A stretch of 64,000 bases of DNA from Sipunculus nudus. Taxonomy: Eukaryota; Annelida; Sipuncula; Golfingiida; Sipunculidae. Location of the stretch: the NCBI GenBank assembly GCA_026874595.1, contig CM049309.1, forward strand, positions 28,831,033-28,895,032, read 5' to 3'. The notes under the pieces were generated by a model, which was not told where the DNA came from, did no database searches, and worked only from the letters and a program-made list of their open reading frames with translations. The first letter of the stretch is position 1, and the number at the start of each line of letters is the position of its first letter. The position numbers and the translations under genes are program-made. This document shows positions 32,911 to 44,414 of this stretch, piece by piece.

Positions 32911-35340
32911 AACAAGGGACCTATGGGTCACGACGCTCAGCTGTTATATATGATAAAAAAATATTATTTAGAAATGAGGCACATGCTGGTTTTGTGTGGT
33001 AATAAATATAAGCTGTATTATGAGTTGTTGTTGTTTAGCTTATGTATGATTTTGATAGTACCTTTGGAGACAGGGAAGAGGACTGATTTCATTTATTTTA
33101 TTAACAAATGGAGTACTATTGTCACACAGATTTTGACTTGGCCATATAACTTATAAGCAGAACATATAATATAAGTTTAACTATTTATTAAAAAAATACA
33201 AATATTGTCCCAAATATAATTTTTATTAAAAATAATAAGAGAATCATATGATTTTTTAAAATGAAATATAACTGATATGATTATTAAAATACTATCAAAG
33301 AATATATTCATGAATGCATTCATGAATACATTTTGAAAGTATTTGCACGAGTATTCATATATTTTCATTTTTACCTGAATTCCCATTCTTTATGCAAGAA
33401 ATTTTATAATGGAGTACAAAATCATATTCGTATTTAAATACAATTACAAAGTATTTGCACCATGTCTGGAATTTATTCAGTTTTCACCAAACAATGATGT
33501 TGAGAATCCAGAATATACAAAATTCACACATTTAAATAATGATCATAAGTACCTGGTTTTATGGCTTTTATTTGTATTAAAAAATAACTGTAAAAAATTC
33601 ATTTTGGACAAATTTCACATCAATGTACACACTAGACACAGCAGGAATCTAGATTAATATTATCAACTGCATCTTTGTCTAATTTCCTTCATATGATCCC
33701 TAATGATTAGTAATGAATAATATGATTCACTTCTTTATCATTAAAATTGAACTGAAAAATGCCATAGGTGACTGCATGGTGTTATTTGGAATATATGACA
33801 TTCTACCCATCGATACAAGTTTCTTATATCATCAGTAACTGCAAGTTAATTTCCTGTTATTATAAACTAACAAATTCCTTTTCTATTTTTCTTTAATTTG
33901 TTATTAAAAACCAATAAAAATTTATTAATTTATTGTTTTTTGTTATGTTCTTGGTTAAAACTACTAGATGAGTTGTGTTGGACACCTGGATCAACTGTGG
34001 CTTGCCATAAGCTGCCTGGATTCCATGTATGCCTCGCCTCAAGCGTGCATAATTTGATGAAAGGTCAACAAGGTCAACATACAGGTGACTCAAGAGGGGC
34101 TGGAGAGAGCCAAAGTCTGACAGGGTCTCATAAAAAACATTAATAAAAGCTACAATTTTTGGCCAATTTCTTTCAGCTTTCTAAACTAAAAAGCTGAAAT
34201 GCTTATGTGTGCATGATATGAAAATTATATCAACAGTGCTCACGGGAAACAAACGTGCCATGGTCACAGTTGGGCAAAATTTAAGGTACTAATTTTATAT
34301 TTATACTAAATAAAATTTGAAAAATTCAGAACTAATTTTGGGTATTCAATTGAATCTTGATTAAATAATGTTACATCCCTGACAAAAAAATCTCTAGCTT
34401 CAGCAATGCTCTTGTTAAGGGAGTAAATATATTTCTTGATTTTTTACAAAGTGCATTATGTTTGGGCCCATAACTTAAAACAATTACACAATACTGACAT
34501 CATTCTGGCATGTGCATAGAGAATGAAAAATATGTATATTATTTATGATTAAAGTCAGATCAGTATAATCTGCATAACACTAGCTTGATGTAAACAATAT
34601 GTTACATGGTGCTTGAAAACTTGATTAAAATCTACAGTTTTTGATCAACTGGTTTCAAATTTTTGGTGTTTACAGTTGAAATGCTAACAAAAACATGCTG
34701 TGAAAATTAAATCCACAGTACTTACAGGAAAAAAATGTGCCATGGTCAAAGTTGGGCAAAATTTAAGGTACCAATTTTTTATTTTTATTAATATTTTAAA
34801 AAATTTAAAAGATTTTCATCTAATTTTGGGGATACAATTTAATTTTGATTAATTAAAGTTATATTACTGGAAAAAAGGTCCATAGCATTAACATTTTTGT
34901 GTTAAGTGATCAAATATCTTTTCTGATTTTTTACAAAATGCATTATGTTTGGGCCCATAACTTTTTTAAATTAAATAATACAGACATAATTTCTGGCATG
35001 TACATAGGAACTATACTGAGGAATATTTATGGTAAATATGAGGTAAAACAGATGAGTGGTTTTGATATTAGACAGTCCTGAAGTGTGAAAATAGGTTTTT
35101 AATAAAAAATTGAGGTTTTTCCTTAATTTCTCAAAGGAACAAAGTTGCAAAGACCCAGTTTTCGGCTTAGTGGGAGATCTTGGGGACATCTAACATTATG
35201 CCGAATTTTGGATTCCTAGGTCTTACGGTTTCAAAACGTGCCACATCTACGGACGGACGGACGGACGGACAGACGGACGGACGACGGACAATGGACCACG
35301 ACTATAGCTCAGATGACTTATAGTCAGCCGAGCTAAAAAA
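32911..35340 (-). mobile_element. AT-rich Helentron-type non-autonomous element, copy 2 (both ends present)
   Basis: This is the most complete copy, about 2.43 kb. Left: AACAAGGGACCTATGGGTCA, then CGACGCTCAGCTG. Right: a (ACGG)n/(ACAG)n microsatellite at 35,249-35,290 and the terminal hairpin at 35,305-35,335, then CTAAAAA. It sits inside copy 1, whose sequence resumes right after it. It has no open frame of note. Confidence 0.85.
35249..35290 (+). repeat. GGAC tetranucleotide microsatellite
   Basis: Tandem ACGG/ACAG units just inside the element's 5' hairpin. The same arrangement is seen near 10,490, 37,670, 44,320 and, complemented, 4,230. Confidence 0.9.
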
Positions 35341-35453
35341 GGTTTTTCCTTAATTTCTCAAAGGAACGAAGTTGCAAAGACCCAGTTTTCGGCTTGGTAG
35401 GAGATCTTGGGGACATCTAACATTATGCCGAATTTTGGATTCCTAGGTCTGGA
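35338..35453 (-). mobile_element. Remainder of copy 1 after the nested insertion
   Basis: GGTTTTTCCTTAATTTCTCA onward repeats 35,110-35,216 inside copy 2. It is therefore the distal part of copy 1, displaced by copy 2. Confidence 0.75.
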
Positions 35454-36130
35454 CTAATATCTTTATTTCACATTCAAGGGAATAATACATTTAAGTTTAT
35501 ATATTATTTAAGCATATCCACTTTTTCCATTAAAATAGTTTTTATCTGATTAATTTTTTTTATTTACAAGTTTTATAAATTTGAATTTAAAAAAACACTG
35601 AAAATATAAGTTAAAATATTAGAATTCTTAGTTGCAATCATTATACATCCAGAGTTTAGCTCGTATTGGGTCATATTATGCATACACATATATTTTTATT
35701 ATTTTTAAATCACAAATTTTTAAACTGAATTTAAAAGAAAATAATGCCACAACATGGCATCTGCAAGATTATTCCTTGAATCACTATTAAAAAGTTTTGC
35801 ACATTGGAGTTTTCAGTACATGCTTAATCTTATTCACCAAAATAAAATAAGATTCTGTAAATTTGGTAAAATAAAAACATCTTTTCAACTAAAGTATACA
35901 CACTGTTGGTTGAATGAGGGACAAACAATATCATTATGCTAATTACAATCTAAGCTTTAATTTATTCCTGGAATTAATAGTCAATTTCACACCTTGTGAA
36001 GTTTTTACTCTTCTCAAGGAAGGAATTACTTATCTGATGAACATCCACACTTTCATAGCAATACACCACTTTGTGGACACAATTAAATGTGCACTTTAAT
36101 CATTGTAACCCTGGGGGTAAATACAAAATC
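35454..36130. other. Unassigned AT-rich sequence
   Basis: I see no repeat partner or gene. The ORFs at 35,754-35,942 and 35,914-36,099 show no domain. Confidence 0.4.
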
Positions 36131-37764
36131 TAAAATGTAGCATAGCCAAGAATAAAATGAAATACAGAAAATTATAACATTCATCTAGTTAATGCATCAT
36201 CTAGGGGGGGGGGGGGAGGGTGTGCAGGGCAGAGAAGAAGCCTGCTAGTAGTGGCCCAGCTGAGCCAAGACAAGCTGCCTGGGGTGGGTTACATAATGCA
36301 AGTGAAGGCTCACTACTAGGTGGGCTAGATGTAAACAACACTTGACATGGTGTATGAAAACTTGAATAAAAGCTACTCTTTTCAATCAATTCCTTTGAAA
36401 TTTCAGATTTTAAAAGATTAAATCCTTATGTATATATGCTGTGAAAATTAAATCAACAGTGCTTACAGAAAAAAAACATGCCATTGCCAAAGTTGGACAA
36501 AATTTAGGGTATTGATTTTTTATTTAAGCTAATAACTTGAAAAATTTGCAAAATTCAGATCTAATTTTGGGTAAACAATCGAATCTTGATTAAATAAAGT
36601 TATATTCCTGACAAAAAGTCTCCAGCTTCAGCGATTCTAATCTAAGGTGAGTAAATATATTTCTTGATTTTTAAAAAAGTGCATTATGTTTGGGCCCATA
36701 ACTTAAAAATAATACACAATACTGACATCATTTCTGGCATGTGCGTAGCGAATGTATAGAAAAATATGTATATTATATATGATCAAAGTCAGATCAGTGA
36801 TTTTGATATGAGGCAGTCTTAAAGTGTAACAATGGGTTTTTAATGGAAAAATGAAGTTTTTCATTGATATCTCGAAGGAATTAAGTCCTAGTGACCAAAT
36901 TCTTGGCATGGTAGGGGAATTTGGAAAAATCCAACTGTATGCCAAATTTAAGGAACTTAGAGCTGAAGCTCGGGAGCTGAGCTCTAGCAAACTGCATAAC
37001 ACTAGCAATATGTGACATGGTGCTTGAAAACTTGAATAAAATCTACAGTTTTTGATCAACTGGTTTCAAATTTTTGGTGTTAACAGTTGAAATGCTAACA
37101 AAAACATGCTGTGAAAATTAAATCCACAGCGGTTACTGCAAAAAAACATGCCATGGTCAAAGTTGGGCAAAATTTAAGGTACCAATTTTTTATTTTTGCT
37201 AATATTTTAAAAAATTTAAAAGATTTTGATCTTATTTTGGGTATACAATTTAATTTTGATTAATAAAAGTAATATTACTGGAAAAAAAGTGCTTAGCTTC
37301 AACAAGTTTTGTGTTAAGTGATAAAATTTTTTTCCTGATTATTTACAAAATGCATTATGTTTGGGCCCATAACTTTTTTAAATTATATAATACAGACCTA
37401 ATTTCTGGCATGTACATAGGAATCATATAGAGGATTATTTATAAGAAATATGAGGAAAAACAGATGAGTGGTTTTGATATTAGGCAGTCCTGAAGTGTGA
37501 AAATAGGTTTTTAATAAAAAATTGAGGTTTTTCCTTAATTTCTCAAAGGAATGAAGTCGCAAAGACCCAGTTTTCGGCTTGGTAGGAGATCTTGGGGATA
37601 TCTAACATTATGCTGAATTTTGGATTCCTAGGTCTTATGGTTTCAAAACGTGCCACATCTACGGACGGACGGACAGACGGACGGACAGACGGACAGACGG
37701 ACGGACGACAGACAATGGACCACGACTATAGCTCAGATGACTTATAGTCAGCTGAGCTAAAAAT
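36131..37764 (-). mobile_element. AT-rich Helentron-type element, copy 3 (5' end present)
   Basis: The body matches copies 1 and 2 ('gtgcattatgtttgggcccataactta', 'ggcagtcttaaagtgtaacaatggg'). The right end has the GGAC microsatellite (about 37,659-37,709) and the terminal hairpin at 37,729-37,759 followed by CTAAAAA. The 3' palindromic terminus is not found on the left, so it is truncated, near the poly-G run at about 36,206-36,216. It abuts part of another copy at 37,765. Confidence 0.75.
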
Positions 37765-38504
37765 AATAAGAAAATCATGATTTTTTAAAATAAAATATAA
37801 CTGAAATGATTATTGAAATAATATTAGAGATTATATTCATGAATGCATTCATGAATACATTTTGAAAGTACCTGCACTGGTATTCAAATACTTTCATTTT
37901 TACCTGAATTCCCATTCTAATGCAATAAAATTTTTTAATGCAGTACATATTCATATTCGTATTCAAATACATTTGCAAAGCATTCGCACCATGTCTAGTA
38001 TTTATTCAGTTTTTGCCAAACAAAGATGTTGAGAATCCAGAATATACAAAATTCACAATTTAAATAATGGTTTTATGGCTTTTATTTATATTAAAAAAAT
38101 AAATGTAATATATTCACGTTGGACTACTTTCACATCAATCTACACACTAGACACAGTAGGAATCTAGATTAATATTATCAACTGCATCTTTGTCTATCAT
38201 TAATTTCCTTCATATGATCCCTAATGATTAGTAATGAATAATATGATTTACTTTTTTATCATTAAAATTTCACTGAAAAATACCATAGGTGACTGCATGG
38301 TGTTATTTGGAATAACATTGACATTGACATTCTATCCATCCATACAAGATTCTTACATCATCAGTAACTGCAAGTTAATTTTCTGTTACTCATCAACTAA
38401 CAAATTCCTTTTCTATTAATTTTTCTTTAATTTGTTATAAAAAAAATACAAAATTATTAATTTATTGTTTATTGTTATGTTGTTTTTCAAAACAACTACT
38501 AGAT
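37765..38504 (-). mobile_element. AT-rich Helentron-type element, copy 4, distal part
   Basis: Collinear with 30,843-31,598 of copy 1, including the 22-bp palindrome at 37,835-37,856. Homology stops at CTACTAGAT (about 38,504) and resumes at about 43,297, so a 4.8-kb block separates the two parts. Confidence 0.75.
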
Positions 38505-38546
38505 CAGGAAAAACGACAACCAGCAACGTAATATCTGGAAGAAAAC
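38505..38546 (+). repeat. 42-bp direct repeat, copy 1
   Basis: TCAGGAAAAACGACAACCAG continues through CAACGTAATATCTGGAAG. It is identical at about 42,829-42,870. A partial third version (ACCAGGAGAAACGACAACCC) lies at about 42,791. Confidence 0.85.
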
Positions 38547-38620
38547 TAATATTGAAAAGATTAAGAGAATGACCTTGCGCAAGGAAGACACGCAGATTCG
38601 TGAAGCGTTCCGTAATTTTT
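38545..38620 (+). pseudogene. U6 snRNA-derived fragment (3' half)
   Basis: The 35-nt core at 38,577-38,611 (GCGCAAGGA through GTGAAGCGTTCC) differs from metazoan U6 snRNA at two positions by my recollection of U6, and is followed by a T-run like the U6 3' end. Upstream, AGATTA and traces of ACTAAAATTG are present, but the segment holding the ACAGAGA box is deleted and the 5' stem-loop is absent. It cannot be functional U6. It is most likely a retrotransposed or template-switched pseudogene. Confidence 0.85.
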
Positions 38621-38910
38621 ATTTTACATATACTATAGCTTTACCTTCCCGAAAGGTATTTTAAAATTCTTTCATATATGAAATATTAATATAAATACGT
38701 AAATTTTTATTGTTAAATTTCATTAGAAAACCCCCCCCCCCCCCTTTTGGTACATATGTAAGAGAAAAGCGGCAAAAATTGCGACTTTAACACCTCGATG
38801 TCAGTTAGCAACGTACTGAATAACGTTACGGCGGATAAGATACAGTTTCGACATGTTTCCATACCCATTGACTTTGTTTCATCAAACATCATGAGCACAG
38901 TTAATGATGA
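38621..38910. other. No gene; includes a poly-C run
   Basis: AT-rich spacer, with a 14-C homopolymer at 38,731-38,744 and nothing else recognised. Confidence 0.5.
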
Positions 38911-40910
38911 TCATGCTTTTCTCAATTGTTAAGCATAGCTATACTAGTATTGATCAGGTTTTTCTCAAGCGTTTAGCATGGCTAGCCAATAATTCATTAA
39001 TCTCTCCTACTTTCACAAGTGTTAAACATACCTAAATATAGACCACGCTTTTCTCAAGTGTTATTTTCAGCATAACAAAAAACTGACTGTGCTTTTCTCT
39101 AGTGTTAAGAATAACAAAAAACTAACCGTGCTGTTCTCAAGTGTTAAGCATAACATAATACTCAGCATGCTTTTCTCAAGTGTTTATCACCTAAAAACTA
39201 ACCATGCTTTTCTCAAGTGTTAAGCACACCTAAATACTAACCATGCTTTTCTCAAGTGTTGAGCACACCTAAAAACTAACCGTGCTTTTCTCAAGTGTTA
39301 AGCACACCTAAAGACTGACCGTGCTTTTCTCAAGTGTTAAGCACACCTAAAGACTGACAGTGCTTTTCTCAAGTGTTAAGCACACCAAAAGACTGACAGT
39401 GCTTTTCTCAAGTGTTAAGCACACCAAAAGACTGACCGTGCTTTTCTCAAGTGTTAAGCATACCAAAAGACTGACCGTGCTTTTCTCAAGTGTTAAGCAC
39501 ACCAAAAGACTGACAGTGCTTTTCTCAAGTGTTAAGCACACCAAAAGACTGACAGTGCTTTTCTCAAGTGTTAAGCACACCAAAAGACTGACAGTGCTTT
39601 TCTCAAGTGTTAAGCACACCTAAAGACTGACCGTGCTTTTCTCAAGTGTTAAGCACACCAAAAGACTGACAGTGCTTTTCTCAAGTGTTAAGCACACCAA
39701 AAGACTGACAGTGCTTTTCTCAAGTGTTAAGCACACCAAAAGACTGACCGTGCTTTTCTCAAGTGTTAAGCATAACATAAAAGTGACAGTGCTTTTCTCA
39801 AGTGTTAAGCATAACAAAAAACTAACTGTGCTTTTCTCAAGTGTTAAGCACACCTAAAAACTAACCGTGCTTTTCTCAAGTGTTAAGCACACCTAAAAAC
39901 TAACCGTGCTTTTCTCAAGTGTTAAGCACACCTAAAAACTAACCGTGCTTTTCTCAAGTGTTAAGCACACCTAAAAACTGACCGTGCTTTTCTCAAGTGT
40001 TAAGCACACCTAAAACTGACCGTGCTTTTCTCAAGTGTTAAGCACACCTAAAAACTGACCGTGCTTTTCTCATGTGTTAAGCACACCTAAAAAACTGACC
40101 GTGCTTTCCCAAGTGTTAAGCACACCTAAAATCTGACCGTGCTTTTCTCAAGTGTTAAGCACACCTAAAAACTGACCGTGCTTTTCTCAAGTGTTAAGCA
40201 CACCTATAAACTGACGGTGCTTTTCTCAAGTGTTAAGCACACCTAAAAACTGACCGTGCTTTTCTCAAGTGTTAAGCACACCTTAAGACTGACCGTGCTT
40301 TTCTCAAGTGTTAAGCACACCAAAAGACTGACAGTGCTTTTCTCAAGTGTTAAGCATAACATAAAAGTGACAGTGCTTTTCTCAAGTGTTAAGCACACAT
40401 AAAACTGACCGTGCTTTTCTCAAGTGTTAAGCACACCTTAAGACTGACCGTGCTTTTCTCAAGTGTTAAGTATAACAAAAAACTGACCGTGCTTTTCTCA
40501 AGTGTTGAGTATAACAAAAAACTGACCGTGCTTTTCTCAAGTGTTCAGTATAACAAAAAACTGACCGTGCTTTTCTCAACTGTTAAGCAGAACAAAAAAC
40601 TGACAGTGCTTTTCTCAAGTGTTAGCATGACAAAAACTGATCGTGGTTTTCTAAAGTGTTAAGCATAACGTAAAGTGACAGTGCTTTTCTCAAGTGTTAA
40701 GCATAACATAAAAGTGACAGTGCTTTTCTCAAGTGTTAAGCATAACATAAAAGTGACAGAACAAAAAAAAAAAAAAAAAACGACCGTGCTTTTCACAAGT
40801 GTTAAGTATAACAAAAACTGATTGTGCTTTTTTCAAATGTTAAGCATAAAAAAATCTGACTGTGATTTTCTCAAGTATTAAGCACAACAAAAAACTGACC
40901 ATGCTTTTCT
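38911..40910 (+). repeat. 39-bp minisatellite, ~50 units
   Basis: The unit is GTGCTTTTCTCAAGTGTTAA followed by GCACACCAAAAGACTGACC. Because 39 is divisible by three and the unit lacks stops in one frame on each strand, overlapping ORFs appear on both strands (13-residue repeats VLFSSVKHTKRLT and VCLTLEKSTVSLL). They have no start context or non-repeat domain, so I do not call them genes. Variants are clustered: CACACCAAAAGACTGACAG mainly at 39,360-39,770, CACACCTAAAAACTGACCG at 39,840-40,280, and CATAACAAAAAACTGACCG at 40,460-40,620. The edges are degenerate. Confidence 0.95.
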
Positions 40911-40935
40911 AATATGCATGTGGGTGTTAGAGTAG

Positions 40936-41740
40936 GGTGGTTGGATCCGTGGGGACCATCCACATTTAAGTGAGACAGGGAAAGTATCTAGGGGACTATC
41001 CACTATTTTTGATTCAGTGAGGATGGATCCGTGCGAACTGTCCATAACCTAGTGAGCCACAGAGGAGGGCCTGTGGGGATCATCCACAATTTACCGGTAA
41101 CGATTAAGGAGGATGGATCCGCGGGGATCATCCACAATTTAGTGAGTCAGTGAGGACGGATGCTTGGGGTCCATCCACCCTTAAGTGAGACGGGGGATAG
41201 ATCTGTGGAGATCATCCACAATTTAGCAAGTCAGGGAGGATGGATCCATGGGGACCATCCACCACTTAGCTAGCCAGGGAGGACGGATCGATGGGAACCA
41301 TCTACGATTTAGTGAGTCAGTGAGGATGGATCGGTGGGGACCATCCACCATTAAGTGAGAATGGGGATAGATCTATGGAAATCTTCCACAATTGGGTGAG
41401 TCAGGGAGGATGGATCTGTGGGGACCATCCACCACTTAGCTAGCCAGGGAGGACGGATCGATGGGAACCATCTACGATTTAGTGAGTCAGTGAGGATGGA
41501 TCGGTGGGGACCATCCACCATTAAGTGAGAATGGGGATAGATCTATGGAAATCTTCCACAATTGGGTGAGTCAGGGAGGATGGATCCGTGGGGACCATCC
41601 ACAATTTAACGAGTGAGACCTGGGTTAGATCTGTGGAGATCATCCACAATTTTGTGAGACTTGGGGTCGGAATTGGGGGAACCATCCACATAATCACTAG
41701 GACAAGGATGATGGTTCCGAGGGGACCATCAACAATCTTA
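40936..41740 (+). repeat. ~43-bp minisatellite with 170-bp higher-order repeat
   Basis: Units follow GGATGGATCCGTGGGGACCA then TCCACAATTTAGTGAGTCAG. Two consecutive 170-bp blocks, starting at 41,231 and 41,401, are almost identical, each holding four units. Within a unit GGATGGATCC and GGGACCATCC pair as a 10-bp stem with one mismatch. Confidence 0.9.
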
Positions 41741-41784
41741 GGTTAAATATCCAGTCACTTGGGTGGGGGGGCTTTCAGCCTGTT

Positions 41785-42044
41785 GCGTGTTGTACCCCAC
41801 CTTCCCGTCAGTGGGAAAGAAGGGATAATTGCTGAATATGTTGAATATGGAAATTTTAGTGTTATTTTAATAAACCTCGGCCAGTTTTTCCCACAATTCC
41901 ATGTCTTGTGCGCTTCTTTCAGCACTTCCGAGAACAGAGCAAGTGACTGGATGGGTATGAATGATATAATCAAGTTTTGATTAGTTATGGGATAACTGTG
42001 AGCAGGTTCGGGTGTGTGCATGTTGGTGTGACAGAGCATAAATA
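41785..42044 (+). repeat. 260-bp direct repeat, copy 1
   Basis: GCGTGTTGTACCCCACCTTC through GTGTGACAGAGCATAAATA, equal in length to copy 2 at 43,041-43,300 with a handful of substitutions. Contains AATAAA. The repeats could be read as LTR-like (TGTTG...GAGCA), but no primer-binding site or target duplication was found. Confidence 0.85.
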
Positions 42045-43040
42045 CAATTACTCTGCCCCAAGCAGATAATAATTTTATGCTCGCCATACCATCAGTGTTT
42101 TGTGTGTTGGGCGCCAATAATAGGACATGATACTGGGGGGGGGGGGGGGCAGAACTATTATATTCACAAATATTTAAAGCCCAAGACCTGCCTGGTTGAA
42201 AAGAAGGTAATGGTTACCAAAATCAGAGTTAAAAACTGTATCGACAAATAGAATACTTGGAGGGCGGACATCGGTATTAGTACGGCGGTGCCGGGCGATA
42301 ATTAAGGTAACACTGTGTTCTGGGAAATCTGGTACTCTTAACATATGGAAACCCATAGCCGGCAGCGTGAGGACCTTGCTAAATAAGCAGATTCATTTGA
42401 AACAAGTAGTTTAATTTTATCTGCAGTATAACCAGTTCATGAAGACGCGGAATTATCTAGGAGAGGGCGAATATCCAATATGGCGGCACTGCTTACAAGA
42501 GGGCGGAAGCTCAAGGTCGCTAGATTTTGAATAATGATTACAGAGGACCTCACTTTGACAAGAAGGGTCACGATTAGTAAATATTTGTTACATACATCCC
42601 CATCCGTATTCTAACTGGACTAAAAACTCCATTAAATATTATATTAAGAAAGATTTGGGGCGACCATAATGCACTGCAAACCGGAAGTAAGTACCGGCCA
42701 ATAGCAGTCCAGGTCATTGTTTGAGAAGACATGCCCGCGCTGGGACAAGATCACTCGTTAACCAGGACTCGGCAACCATCTACCACTAGTACCAGGAGAA
42801 ACGACAACCCGGGCAATGAATTCATCTGTCAGGAAAAACGACAACCAGCAACGTAATATCTGGAAGAAAAACCCACCACCACCCCCTTCGCCACCGAATC
42901 AAGCACTCTGTGTTCTACTTGTTAATGTTAAAATTTTAAGTTTATTGTTTCTAAACAGAATATTTGTCGAGGTGTAAACTGTTTACTTTTACTACTACTA
43001 CTTTTACTTTTAATATATTAAGACCTATACAATATATTAG
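42045..43040. other. GC-richer segment between the direct repeats; possible promoter remnant
   Basis: Sequence composition differs from the AT-rich surroundings. It holds CCAATATGGCGGCAC (42,475-42,489, YY1-like), ACCGGAAGT (42,680-42,688, ETS-like) and GGCCAATAG (about 42,696-42,704, CCAAT-box-like). Their clustering resembles a TATA-less promoter, but no adjoining gene is visible. A 13-G run lies at about 42,137, and the second 42-bp repeat at about 42,829-42,870. Confidence 0.35.
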
Positions 43041-43300
43041 GCGTGTTGTACCCCACCTTCCCGTCAGTGGGAAAGAAGGGATAATTGCTGAATATGTTGA
43101 ATATGGAAATTTTAGTGTTATTTTAATAAACCTCGGCCAGTTTTACCGAAAATTCCATATCTTGTGCGCTTCTTTCAGCACTTCCGAGAACAGAGCAAGT
43201 GACTGGATGGGTATAAATGATATAATCAAGTTTTGATTAGTTATTGGATAACTGTGAGCAGGTACGGGTGTGTGCATGTTGGTGTGACAGAGCATAAATA
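43041..43300 (+). repeat. 260-bp direct repeat, copy 2
   Basis: Same length as 41,785-42,044. Its right edge abuts the AT-rich Helentron-type element, whose homology resumes at AAATATATTCCTTGATTT. Confidence 0.85.
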
Positions 43301-44414
43301 TATTCCTTGATTTTTTAAAAAGTGCATTATGTTTGGGCCCATAACTTAAAACAATTACGCAATACTGACATCATTTATGGCACGTGCATAGCAAATGTAT
43401 AGAAAAATATGTATATTATATATGATCAAAGTCAGATCAGTGGTTTTGATATAGGCAGTCTTACAGTGTAACAATGGGTTTTTAATGGAAAAATGAAGTT
43501 TTTCATTAATATTTCGAAGGAATTAAGTCCTAGTGATCAAATTCTTGGCATGGTAGGGGATTTTGGAGACATCTGACTGTATGCTAAATTTAAGGAACTT
43601 AGAGCTGAAGCTGGGGAGCTGAGCTCTAGCAAACTGCATAACACTAGCTTGATGTAAACTTGATGTGACATGGTGCTTGAAAACTAAACTTGAATAAAAT
43701 CTACAGTTTTTGATCAACTGGTATCATATTTTTGGTGTTAACAGACAAAATGCTAACATAAACATGCTGTGAAAATTAAATCCACAGTACTTACAAGAAA
43801 AAAAGTGCCATGGTCAAACTTGGGCAAAATTTAAGGTACAAATTTTATATTTTTGCCAATATTTAAAAAAATTTAACAGATTTTGATCTAATTTTTGGTA
43901 AACAATTAAATTTTGATCAATTAAAGTTGTATTACTGAAAAAAAGTCCCTACCTTTAACACTTTTGGTCTTAAGTGACCAAATATCTTTCCTGATTTTTT
44001 TACAAAGTCCATTATGTTTGGGCCCATACTTTTTTTAAATTAAATAAAATTGACTTAATTTTTGGCATCTACATAGGAACTATATAGAGGAATATTTATG
44101 GTAAATATGAAGAAAACCAAATGAGTGGTTTTGATATTAGGCTGTCCTGAAGTGTAAAAATTTCTAATAAAAAATTGAGGTTTTTCCTATATATCTCAAG
44201 GGAACGAAGTCTTATTGACCCAATTTTCGTCATGGTAGGGGATTTTGGGGACATCTAACTGTATGGCGAATTTCAGATTTGTAGGTCCAATGGTGTCGAA
44301 ATGTGCCAGTCTTACGGACGGACATCCGGACAGATGGATGGACGGACAGAAGGACGGACTACGGACAATGGACCACGACTTTAGCTCAGATGACTTATAG
44401 TCAGCTGAGCTAAT
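43297..44414 (-). mobile_element. AT-rich Helentron-type element, copy 4, 5' part
   Basis: Collinear with copies 1-3 and ends with the GGAC microsatellite at about 44,314-44,360 and the terminal hairpin at 44,382-44,412. Together with 37,765-38,504 it may be one element split by the 4.8-kb block. Confidence 0.75.

Noticed and set aside
33898-34143. ORF near CTACTAGATGAG as an exon
   Set aside because: It is duplicated in the parallel copy at 31,590 with frame-breaking differences; part of the AT-rich repeat.
38545-38620. Functional U6 snRNA gene
   Set aside because: The 5' stem-loop and the ACAGAGA-box segment are missing, and no upstream TATA/PSE arrangement is apparent.
39347-40662. Overlapping repeat-protein ORFs on both strands
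   Set aside because: They arise from a 39-bp minisatellite with a stop-free frame on each strand. There is no unique sequence, domain or start context.
41785-43300. 260-bp repeats as LTRs of a short retroelement
   Set aside because: TG...CA-like edges can be drawn, but no primer-binding site, polypurine tract or target duplication was found, and similarity extends past the drawn edges.
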